Origin: Chlorobiota bacterium
Lineage (GTDB): Bacteria > Bacteroidota > Ignavibacteria > OLB7
NCBI GenBank assembly: GCA_016700335.1
Contig: CP065014.1
Location: forward strand, 2,703,001 to 2,767,000
Reading direction: 5' to 3'
DNA: 64,000 nt
Below, one piece after another: positions 26,275 through 34,309 of the stretch. The notes below the pieces were generated by a model that saw only the letters and a program-made list of their open reading frames with translations, had not been told where the DNA came from and ran no database searches. The number at the start of each line of letters is the position of its first letter. Within the stretch, counting starts at the first letter, position 1. The position numbers and the translations under genes were made by a program.

Positions 26275-27609
26275 TTATTCTTTTCTTGATCTCCCAATAG
26301 AAAAATATTTAAACCCTTTATACTCAATATCTTCAGTTCTAAATAAGTTACGACCGTCAAAAATTACAGGCTCATTCAAATCTAATTTCAACATTTCAAA
26401 ATCAGGATTTCTAAACTCGTTCCATTCTGTTAATATCAGTAATGAATCGCATCCTTTTGTAGCTACATACATTCCTTCACCATACTTTATTTTATCACCA
26501 TATCTAAATTTAGCACCATTTGTTGCTTCTGGATCATAAGCTATAATATTTGCTCCTTTTTCTAAAAGAACATCAATAACACCAAAAGCAGGGCTATCTC
26601 TAGTGTCGTCGGTATCTGCTTTAAAAGCCAGACCCCAAACTGCGAAATTTTTTCCATTAATATCCCCACCATAATAATTCAATATTTTATCAACAAATAT
26701 TAAAGGTTGCCTTTTGTTTACATTTTCAACAGCCGTTATAATTTCCATTTCCATTCCATAATCTTTAGCTGTTTTAAGAATTGCTTTTACATCTTTTGGA
26801 AAGCAACTTCCACCATAACCAACACTTGGGAATAGATATTTCTTTCCAATTCTAGAATCCGAACCAATTGCAATCCTTACATCATCAACATCTGCACCTA
26901 CTCTTTCACAAAGGTTAGCCATTTCATTCATAAATGAGATTCTCATTGCAACAAAAGAATTTGCTGCATATTTAGAAACCTCAGCGCTCTTTTCTGTAAT
27001 GAAATACATTTTATTTCCTGTTCTCATAAAAGGTTCGTATAGATCTTGCATTACCTCTTTTGCACGAGTGGAACTAGTGCCAACAACAATTCTTTCTGGT
27101 CTCATAAAATCATCAACTGCTCTCCCTTCTCTTAAGAATTCTGGGTTTGATACAACATCAAAATCAGCATTTGGAGCTTTGGATTTGATTGTTGTATATA
27201 CTTTAACTGATGTTCCAACCGGTACTGTACTTTTGTTTACAATTATCTTATATCCTGCTTCGGGGTTGTTATTCAAAATTTCACCAATGTCTTTAGCCAC
27301 CTTCAATACAAACTGAAGATCTGCAGATCCATCTTCTCCAGGTGGTGTAGGTAAACATAAAAATATAATTTTAGATTTTAATAAACTTTCTTTTAAGTCA
27401 CTAGTAAATGAAATCCTTTTTTCCCTAATATTTCTATCGAGTAAAATATCTAATCCAGGTTCATAAATTGGAGTTTCGCCTGATCGAAGCTTATTCAATT
27501 TTGCTTCATCTATATCCACACATACAACTTGATTTCCACTTTCGGCAAAACAAGTACCCGTAACTAATCCTACATAACCCGTTCCAATTATTGCTGTCTT
27601 TTGAGGCAT
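26275..27609 (-). CDS. ugd: UDP-glucose 6-dehydrogenase
   Basis: The 444-residue enzyme oxidises UDP-glucose to UDP-glucuronate with two NAD+, feeding surface polysaccharide synthesis. The N-terminal Rossmann motif is IIGTGYVGLVTGTCFAESG. The nucleotide-sugar segment is EFLREGRAVDDFMRPERIVVG, the catalytic Cys is in GYGGSCFPKDVKA, and the C-terminal domain starts with WGLAFKADTDDTRDSPA. All fit UGD. It lies downstream of the Kdo transferase gene on the same strand with a 133-bp gap. Confidence 0.96.
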   Translation of the reverse strand: MPQKTAIIGTGYVGLVTGTCFAESGNQVVCVDIDEAKLNKLRSGETPIYEPGLDILLDRNIREKRISFTSDLKESLLKSKIIFLCLPTPPGEDGSADLQFVLKVAKDIGEILNNNPEAGYKIIVNKSTVPVGTSVKVYTTIKSKAPNADFDVVSNPEFLREGRAVDDFMRPERIVVGTSSTRAKEVMQDLYEPFMRTGNKMYFITEKSAEVSKYAANSFVAMRISFMNEMANLCERVGADVDDVRIAIGSDSRIGKKYLFPSVGYGGSCFPKDVKAILKTAKDYGMEMEIITAVENVNKRQPLIFVDKILNYYGGDINGKNFAVWGLAFKADTDDTRDSPAFGVIDVLLEKGANIIAYDPEATNGAKFRYGDKIKYGEGMYVATKGCDSLLILTEWNEFRNPDFEMLKLDLNEPVIFDGRNLFRTEDIEYKGFKYFSIGRSRKE

Positions 27610-27742
27610 CTATTTTTTAATTATAAATTATACAAAGTTTGTTAATAACTCACTCATTTATTCTAAACTTTAAACTAAAAACAAAACTAGAAATAATTTT
27701 AATTATAATTTAAATTATATTTTAAAAGAATTGTAATAAAAA

Positions 27743-29002
27743 TTATCTAGAAATTAAACTAACAATTTTATTTGATAAGTTTAATGAGCAATTAGAATTT
27801 ACAGTTAAAATGTTTTTAGATTTCATTTTAACTTCTATTAATTTATCAGCATTGTTAATAAATTTCTCTATTGATTCTCTCAATTCAATTTGATTTTTAA
27901 TAACAGTTAATATCCTTAATTCATTAAGTAATTGAGCATCTCTTGAATTAAATATTTTCGGTCCGGTAATTACTGGCAAGCCGTATGAAATTGGTTCTAA
28001 AGTACTATGAACTCCATTTCCAAAACCACCACCAACATATGAAACTGATGCTATCCTATATAAAAAAGGGAGTACACCAGTTCTGTTAAAAATTACAACA
28101 TTAATTTCAGAACTATATTCATTGGAACTTAATTCTTCTAATGTTCTTGAATCTTTAAAACTATTTTTTAAATGTGTTACATTACTTTCAGTTGGTTCAT
28201 GTGGAACAATTACTAAAAGTAAATTTTTGATTGAAACAATTGAAGAAAGCACTTTTTCATCGGCTTTCCAAGTACTTCCAGCAACAATTATAAATTTATT
28301 ATTTAAATACTTTTCTGGAATAAATTGACTTATATTAAAATCTGATTTTGAGTTTTGAATTACCCTATCATACCTTGTTTCACCTGAAAGGAATATTTTA
28401 CTATTCGGTAGGAATTTTCTAAATGAATTGTAATCGTCTAACCCAGCACAATGTATTTCTTCAATTAATGAATATAATTTAATAAAGAATAACTTTATAA
28501 ATGGACAGAATTTAATAGAATTATTTTTTAATGTAGCACAAACTAAAATTATTGGGATCTTCAATAATTTAGCTTGATTTAAAAATTCATACCACAAATC
28601 ATAACGCATTATTACAATAATATCTGGCGAAAGATTATTCAAAAATAATTTTGTCTTCGAAATTGAATCTGATGGTAAGAAATAAAATTTATTAACATGT
28701 TTATAATTGCTTTGTTGTTCATAGCCACTAATTGAAAAGAATGAAACTGTAATAATTAAATCTGAATTCTCCTTTTTCAGGTTTTCTATAATTGGTTTTG
28801 CTTGTTCAAATTCACCTACTGATGCGGAATGGAAATGAATAATTTTTAATCCGTTTTTATTAAATTCATTAGGTTTTGGTTGCAGTAAATTATTAGAACG
28901 TCCATTTCTAGTTCTCTGTGCCTTCTTTGAAAACAATCCATAACAATAAAAAACAATTTCAATTAAAGGATAAATAAAATATCTATAAACTATTTTTATC
29001 AA
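27743..29002 (-). CDS. waaA: 3-deoxy-D-manno-octulosonic acid (Kdo) transferase
   Basis: This 419-residue GT30 enzyme adds Kdo from CMP-Kdo to lipid A precursor on the cytoplasmic face of the inner membrane. The N-terminus has a short membrane anchor, and the acceptor motif is IIHFHSASVGEFEQAKP with the conserved base Glu. The donor-side motifs AGSTWKADE, IVPHEPTE and YVGGGFGNGVHSTLEP are clear. It shows that this organism makes LPS. Divergent from the PBP1A gene. Confidence 0.95.
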   Translation of the reverse strand: MIKIVYRYFIYPLIEIVFYCYGLFSKKAQRTRNGRSNNLLQPKPNEFNKNGLKIIHFHSASVGEFEQAKPIIENLKKENSDLIITVSFFSISGYEQQSNYKHVNKFYFLPSDSISKTKLFLNNLSPDIIVIMRYDLWYEFLNQAKLLKIPIILVCATLKNNSIKFCPFIKLFFIKLYSLIEEIHCAGLDDYNSFRKFLPNSKIFLSGETRYDRVIQNSKSDFNISQFIPEKYLNNKFIIVAGSTWKADEKVLSSIVSIKNLLLVIVPHEPTESNVTHLKNSFKDSRTLEELSSNEYSSEINVVIFNRTGVLPFLYRIASVSYVGGGFGNGVHSTLEPISYGLPVITGPKIFNSRDAQLLNELRILTVIKNQIELRESIEKFINNADKLIEVKMKSKNILTVNSNCSLNLSNKIVSLISR

Positions 29003-29113
29003 TTTTGATGTTAAATTTGTACTGCAAATTTAAGTATGATTTTGCAAACTAAAATTATGTTTAGGTTTTATGAATTCTTCAAACATTAAGTCCATAAATA
29101 ATTAGTATCCGTT

Positions 29114-31369
29114 ATGTCTATTTTTTCAAGAATTACTCAATCACAAAGTATGCGCTCTGTATGGGGTGTTGGTATAATAGCAGTCTGTTTTCTAATACTT
29201 GTAATAGTAATGTCTGGAACTGATTTAATTGCAGGGCTACCATCTTTAGAACAGCTAGAAAACCCTAAGCCTGATCTTGCAACAACAGTTTTTACTGCTG
29301 ATGGGCAGCTCTTAGGTAAGTTTAAGATAAAAAATAGAGCTTATATTCCTTACGATTCAATACCTAAGAATTTTGTAAAAGCATTAGTTGCCACAGAAGA
29401 TAAAAATTTTTATGAACATTGGGGTGTTAGCTTAGAAAGAAGTTTTAAAGCTTTAGTAAAGTTAGTTATTTCATTTGGTAGCCGTAGAGAAGGTGCTAGT
29501 ACTATTACCCAACAGTTAGCAAGAAATGTTTATTTATCATCTGAACAAACATTATGGAGAAAAATTAGAGAACAAATAACTGCTGTTCAAATTGAGAAAG
29601 CATATACTAAAACAGAGATTATTGAAATGTATGCAAATACAGTTTATTTAGGTAATAGTGCATATGGAATTCAAGTTGCTTCTGTTTTTTTCTTTAACAA
29701 ACAACCATTTCAACTATCGTTAGAAGAATGTGCATATTTAGTTGCATTGCTAAAAAGTCCTGAAAATTATGATGCTTTAGATCATCCTAAAGAAGCTAAA
29801 AATAGACGTGACTTAGTTCTAAGTTTAATGCTTGAAAATGGTTTTATTACTGGTAGCGAATATAGTCAGGCATGTGCAAGACCAATTGTAATAGTTGAAC
29901 AAAAAGAAGATGAATCAAATGCTGGCGGATTTTTTAGAGAATATGTCCGTAAAACTTGGGCAAAAAAACTCCATGATGCTTTAAAGGTTGATTTATATAG
30001 AGATGGTTTAACAATTTATACAACCCTTGACACTAGAATACAGGCACATGCAAATGAAGCAGTTATTGAACATTTAAATTCATTTCAAAAAACTTTTGAT
30101 AGAACTTGGAGCTGGAAAAGAAGAGAAGACTTAGTCAAAAGAGTTGTTGCAAATGCAATTAGAAACAACCCAACTTATAAAGTGGCAGATAGTGCAAAAA
30201 AAATAGTTGTAGCTGCTTTACTTTCTAAAGATCTAAAATTTATAGATTCTGTTAAAAAAGCTGCTTCTCAGATACAAGCAAGTTTGACTGTTATTGAGGC
30301 TAAAACTGGTTATGTTAGAGCTATTGTAGGAAGTAGAGATACTAATAGTACTGGAATGGGATTAAACCGTGCAACTGATATTATTAGGCAACCTGGTTCA
30401 TCGTTTAAACCTTTTGTTTATGCTTCTGCAATGCAAAACAGTGGTTTAACTCCTAATTCTATTGTTAATTCATCTAGCTTTTCTTATAGACTTCCAGGTG
30501 GAGGTTATTGGAGACCAAAAGGCTCTGGGGGTGGCTCTATTGCTTTAAGACAAGCATTGAAATTTTCAATAAATACTGTTGCTGCAAGATTAATTGTGGG
30601 TCCGACTAATGTTAGAAATGTTATTAAACTTTGTAAAGATTTAGGTTTGACTACTTTTATTCCAGAAGTACCTTCTATCGCTTTAGGTTCAGCAGAGGTG
30701 AAGCCAATTGAAATTGTGAATGCTTATAATGTATTTCCTAATGAAGGGGTTTTTGTACCTTATACTTTAGTAACTAAAATTGAAGATAGATATGGAAATG
30801 TTATCTATGAACACAAACCTGGGAACTTAATGAAAGAAATTTTAAAGCCTAAAGTTGCTGGTGGTATGGTTTCCATGATGAGAGATGTTGTAGATGGCGG
30901 TACTGCTAAATCTATTAGAAATTGGTATGGTGGACCTGCCGCTGGAAAAACAGGTACAACTCAAGATTTTGCTGATGCTTGGTTTATTGGATATACTCCA
31001 GAAATAGTTGCTGGAGTTTGGGTTGGTTTTGATGAGCATAAAATTAAATTTACAGGATGGTATGGGCAAGGTGGAAGTGCGGCTGCTCCTATTTGGGGTA
31101 GATTTATGTCTAAAATTTATGATGATGAAACTTTACTTTATAATAGGGATTTAGGTTTTTCTAAAGCTTTAAATGTTCCTGTTGGTAGTGGTGTTTATCA
31201 TCCAAAATATTCTAATAAATCTACAGAAATTAAGAATTCTGAGGTAACTCCTGATGAACTTAAAGACGCACCTCCTGAAAATACTATTCCTTCTAACGAT
31301 GGTGGAGTAAGTAAACCAGTTGGTGACAAACCTAAAGAACAAGATAAACCAAGCAATCCTGAAGAATAA
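29114..31369 (+). CDS. mrcA: penicillin-binding protein 1A (bifunctional transglycosylase/transpeptidase)
   Basis: This 751-residue class A PBP has one membrane anchor (about residues 17-38), then a GT51 domain with VATEDKNFYEHWG (catalytic Glu near 95), REGASTITQQLARN and GNSAYGIQVAS. The transpeptidase domain follows, with SxxK in QPGSSFKPF (near 430), SIN (near 486) and KTGTTQDFADAWF (near 611). The C-terminal tail is Pro/Asp/Lys-rich and disordered. Length and layout match PBP1A. It starts 111 bp from waaA in the opposite direction. Confidence 0.96.
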   Translation: MSIFSRITQSQSMRSVWGVGIIAVCFLILVIVMSGTDLIAGLPSLEQLENPKPDLATTVFTADGQLLGKFKIKNRAYIPYDSIPKNFVKALVATEDKNFYEHWGVSLERSFKALVKLVISFGSRREGASTITQQLARNVYLSSEQTLWRKIREQITAVQIEKAYTKTEIIEMYANTVYLGNSAYGIQVASVFFFNKQPFQLSLEECAYLVALLKSPENYDALDHPKEAKNRRDLVLSLMLENGFITGSEYSQACARPIVIVEQKEDESNAGGFFREYVRKTWAKKLHDALKVDLYRDGLTIYTTLDTRIQAHANEAVIEHLNSFQKTFDRTWSWKRREDLVKRVVANAIRNNPTYKVADSAKKIVVAALLSKDLKFIDSVKKAASQIQASLTVIEAKTGYVRAIVGSRDTNSTGMGLNRATDIIRQPGSSFKPFVYASAMQNSGLTPNSIVNSSSFSYRLPGGGYWRPKGSGGGSIALRQALKFSINTVAARLIVGPTNVRNVIKLCKDLGLTTFIPEVPSIALGSAEVKPIEIVNAYNVFPNEGVFVPYTLVTKIEDRYGNVIYEHKPGNLMKEILKPKVAGGMVSMMRDVVDGGTAKSIRNWYGGPAAGKTGTTQDFADAWFIGYTPEIVAGVWVGFDEHKIKFTGWYGQGGSAAAPIWGRFMSKIYDDETLLYNRDLGFSKALNVPVGSGVYHPKYSNKSTEIKNSEVTPDELKDAPPENTIPSNDGGVSKPVGDKPKEQDKPSNPEE

Positions 31370-31411
31370 TAATTATTTTATTTTAAATTTAATTAACTAA
31401 TACTATTAAAG

Positions 31412-31461
31412 TTATCCACAATTGCGATGATTTATCCACATAACCATAGGTTTTATCCACA
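31412..31461 (+). other. cluster of three consensus DnaA boxes
   Basis: The exact 9-mer TTATCCACA occurs at 31412-31420, 31432-31440 and 31453-31461, all in the same orientation and spaced 20 and 21 bp apart, that is, two helical turns. An AT-rich stretch follows immediately. This is the E. coli DnaA consensus. It could be an oriC core, an auxiliary DnaA-binding locus, or a regulatory site. No dnaA or dnaN gene is in the window. Confidence 0.6.
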
Positions 31462-31534
31462 TTTTTATATGTTTTTAACTTGGAAACAGTATTAGAACAA
31501 AATTCTTAAAATTTAATTGTACAATTATAATTAA

Positions 31535-31939
31535 ATGAAACTTTTAAAATTTACAATATTAATATCTATAATTTTTTGTTTTAAAACTATCTTTATAAAA
31601 GCCCAAGCTTTGAATGATAGTAATTCAAATAATCAAAACAAAATTGAAAGTTCTATAGAAGGGAAATTATGTTCATGTGTTTCTGCTTACCCTAACCCAA
31701 CTTCTGGTAATTTTAAAATAAAAGTAGCATATCATGAAGGTGAAGAAGAATCATCTTTTGTTTTATACAATTTATTTGGAATTCCAATTATAGATTTAAC
31801 TGAGAATTTAAAATCTTCTAGAAAGGAAAAGCTTTCTTTTGTTGAAGTGAATGGATTGTCTTTAACTTCAGGAATTTATCTAGCTAGACTTAATAAAGGG
31901 AACTTAGCTAAAACTACTAAGATATTTGTGATAAGATAA
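31535..31939 (+). CDS. very small T9SS sorting-domain protein
   Basis: This 134-residue secreted protein is almost only export signals. It has a signal peptide (about residues 1-24), a linker of about 25 residues rich in Ser and Asn, and then a complete type A T9SS C-terminal domain: VSAYPNPTSGNFKIKV, VLYNLFGIPIIDL, GIYLARLN, KIFVIR. A CSC pair precedes the domain. There is no other folded module, so it may be a small surface peptide or a remnant of a larger cargo protein. Confidence 0.8.
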   Translation: MKLLKFTILISIIFCFKTIFIKAQALNDSNSNNQNKIESSIEGKLCSCVSAYPNPTSGNFKIKVAYHEGEEESSFVLYNLFGIPIIDLTENLKSSRKEKLSFVEVNGLSLTSGIYLARLNKGNLAKTTKIFVIR

Positions 31940-31994
31940 TGTCAATATTTCTTAATTATATTTAAATAATTATTTTATAATCTCAAATTAGTTA

Positions 31995-32018
31995 AATTCA
32001 CTCAAGATTTAGTGAATT
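31995..32018. other. inverted repeat upstream of tmRNA
   Basis: AATTCACT (31996-32002) and AGTGAATT (32011-32018) form an 8-bp inverted repeat around CAAGATTT, 35 bp before the tmRNA 5' end. It has no T-tract on either strand, so an operator is more likely than a terminator. Confidence 0.3.
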
Positions 32019-32052
32019 AGAATAAGAATTAGAATGTTAATAAATTGTTTTT

Positions 32053-32434
32053 GGGGATGCACTGGTTTCGACGGGGTGTGTGAATGTTGTAGTTGCTCCG
32101 CCGCGCCTTAATTGCTTGTCAGGCGCGTTATTAAATGACAGGTGAAAACAAATGCTACGAACTCTTATGAGTATCGTCTTGCTGCGTAACTAAACAGTTA
32201 CAAGTGAGCATCCTGCCCGTGATTTCCTACGGTAACGGTTGATGTGGGTGTCGATAAAATTGTAGGATTGAAAGCGAAATTCCACAGATGATTGAGCTTT
32301 TGAAAAATATGTCTGTTAAGCAGTAAATACCGTGTCTTTGCGGTCGTTATTGACGAAAAATCAATTAAAGACTAAGCGGCGTAGAAGTTACTGCATTTCC
32401 ATTTCGGACGCGGGTTCGATTCCCGCCATCTCCA
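32053..32434 (+). ncRNA. ssrA: transfer-messenger RNA (tmRNA)
   Basis: The RNA begins GGGGATGCACTGGTTTCGAC and ends in the T-arm GCGGGTTCGATTCCCGC followed by CATCTCC and the discriminator A. The 7-bp acceptor stem GGGGATG/CATCTCC is formed by the two ends. The 3' CCA is not encoded. It rescues stalled ribosomes. The tag reading frame ends with codons for T-N-S-Y-E-Y-R-L-A-A and TAA at 32187-32189; GCT at 32154 is the likely resume codon, giving ATNSYEYRLAA. The Leu-Ala-Ala end is the usual protease degron. Its 382-nt length is normal. Confidence 0.97.
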
Positions 32435-32436
32435 CT

Positions 32437-32482
32437 AAAAAAAATCCCTTTGAAGTTTTTTAACTTTTAGGGATTTTTTTTT
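32437..32482. terminator. bidirectional terminator after tmRNA
   Basis: AAAAATCCCT pairs with AGGGATTTTT around a loop that itself contains a short AAGTT/AACTT stem. Runs of A and T on both sides allow it to serve the tmRNA and the convergent methyltransferase gene. Confidence 0.9.
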
Positions 32483-33455
32483 ATAATTTTTTGTAAACAG
32501 CACAAAATCTTTCACCATCATTTAAAAATTTGTTTTTTAAAAATTTATCAATCAAGTTTATAAATTTACTTTTTATATAGTGGATGCTAATTAAATGAAT
32601 ATGTTGATATGTTTCAAGATGAATTAAACTAAAATTTGAGAAAATTTCTATTGGGTAAAATCCTTCACTATCCCTAACATCCGTTATCATAGCAATTTCA
32701 TTCATATCTAAAGGTTTGTCTATTAAAGATTCACTAATTAATTTATTATTTATTGAAATTAATTTTGAATCAACAATTTCTTTTTTCTTTTTATTGAATG
32801 AGTAATAAATTTTTTTAATTAATTGATTAAAACCTAATAATTGAGATACTTCAGAAATAAAAAGCTTTGGCAATAAAAATATTTTCAATAATCCATAAAT
32901 TAAACTTAAGAAAAGATTATCATTAAATTTTCTATTTGGTTCATGGGCTATAATAACAATTCCATTTGGCTTTATAATTCTATTAATCTCTTCAAGAAAG
33001 TTACTTATATTTTTAATATGATGAAGTACTGAATTCATCATTATCACATCAAAACTTGAGTTATCAAAGGGAAGTTTAAGTGGAGTATCACCATTAATTT
33101 TTACAAAATCAAATTTACAATTACAATTATTTTTCATTCTTGAAATGTTTTCCTTTGCAATATTTAGCATTCCGTTTGATAAATCTGAACAAACAAATTC
33201 ATTTGATTCTGATAATAAATCAGAAATTGCAATTGGTACAAATCCAGTACCTGTGCCAATATCAAGCAATTTTTTTGGGGAATCTGAAACTATAAAGATA
33301 CTTGCTAGATTTCTCCATCTGTTAGTTTCAGTTTCTGACATTTCTTTACTTATTTCATCATTGTAATCTTCATTACTTGAATCATAAAAGAGCTCATTTA
33401 CACGGGTTACTAATTGTTCACTATATTTATCAGATATACTTTTTTTATCAGACAT
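32481..33455 (-). CDS. class I SAM-dependent methyltransferase
   Basis: The 324-residue protein has a methyltransferase-11-type core: motif I LLDIGTGTGFVPIAI near residue 63, motif II FVCSDLSNGML, and motif IV/post-I MMNSVLHHIKNISNFLEEIN with the HH pair common in small-molecule methylases, then GIVIIAHEPN. The C-terminal third is Ser/Ile/Lys-rich and unassigned. The substrate is unknown. It lies just downstream of comF on the same strand. Confidence 0.82.
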   Translation of the reverse strand: MSDKKSISDKYSEQLVTRVNELFYDSSNEDYNDEISKEMSETETNRWRNLASIFIVSDSPKKLLDIGTGTGFVPIAISDLLSESNEFVCSDLSNGMLNIAKENISRMKNNCNCKFDFVKINGDTPLKLPFDNSSFDVIMMNSVLHHIKNISNFLEEINRIIKPNGIVIIAHEPNRKFNDNLFLSLIYGLLKIFLLPKLFISEVSQLLGFNQLIKKIYYSFNKKKKEIVDSKLISINNKLISESLIDKPLDMNEIAMITDVRDSEGFYPIEIFSNFSLIHLETYQHIHLISIHYIKSKFINLIDKFLKNKFLNDGERFCAVYKKL

Positions 33456-33522
33456 GTTGGAGTTTAGGAAAACCTTTTATATATTTTTAAATCCACTCTT
33501 TACTACAAATATAAAACTAGTT

Positions 33523-34236
33523 TTACAAATCTTTTGCAACGGTAGCACAAAATACTTTTTTCGCTCCAGATTTCATAATGGCTTTTGCACACTCATTTAA
33601 TGTTGCTCCAGTTGTTAATACATCATCACATAAAAGTACTATTTTATTTTTAAAGATTATTTGATCAGCAACAAATGCACATTCAACATTTATTTTTCTT
33701 TGTAATGAGTTTAAAGAAGTCTGACTTTTAGTATTTCTTGTTCTATGCAAATTCTCAATTGCTAATTCTAATTTAAGAAAAGAACTAATCCCTTCTGCAA
33801 TAAACTTAGATTGATTATACCCTCTCTCGCGGAGTTTAGCTTTGTGGAGTGGAACATAAGTAATTAAATTAATATCTTTAAATATACTAAATTGTGTTAT
33901 TGACTTTGCAATTTCAGTACCAAGTTCTATACCTAAATTGAAAATTCCATCATATTTTAATGTATGTATTAACTTCTGAACAGGGCTTTCTTTTTCAAAT
34001 AAATACAGACAAAATATGGCTTCTATAACAAAATCATCTTTGGAATAATAACTAATAATCTGAGAAAATATCTCATCTGGAAATGGGGAAGGTCTCATCG
34101 AGACTCTACAAATATTGCAAAATTGCAATTCATTATTTAGCAATAACTCACCACAAGAACAACATATTCTTGGTGCAATCACATCTAACAAATCTGAAGC
34201 ATACTTTTTAAGTATTTTATTTATAGAGTAATTCAT
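33523..34236 (-). CDS. comF: ComF family phosphoribosyltransferase-like protein
   Basis: This 237-residue protein has an N-terminal four-Cys zinc-binding segment (CCSCGELLLNNELQFCNIC) and a C-terminal type I phosphoribosyltransferase domain with the PRPP loop VLLCDDVLTTGATLNE. Conserved RERGYNQSKFIAEG and RTRNTKSQTSL segments lie between. ComFC/GntX-like proteins take part in DNA uptake and transformation in many bacteria. Length and order match the family well. Confidence 0.92.
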   Translation of the reverse strand: MNYSINKILKKYASDLLDVIAPRICCSCGELLLNNELQFCNICRVSMRPSPFPDEIFSQIISYYSKDDFVIEAIFCLYLFEKESPVQKLIHTLKYDGIFNLGIELGTEIAKSITQFSIFKDINLITYVPLHKAKLRERGYNQSKFIAEGISSFLKLELAIENLHRTRNTKSQTSLNSLQRKINVECAFVADQIIFKNKIVLLCDDVLTTGATLNECAKAIMKSGAKKVFCATVAKDL

Positions 34237-34309
34237 GGGTAATTTAGGGTATGTTAATAATTACTTATAAGATTGCTCTTAAAAGTAAATTGGAATTGAT
34301 TTCAAATAT

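Noticed and set aside
31995..32018. Terminator of the small T9SS gene
   Set aside because: The inverted repeat is good but has no T run on either strand, so I list it only as a possible operator.
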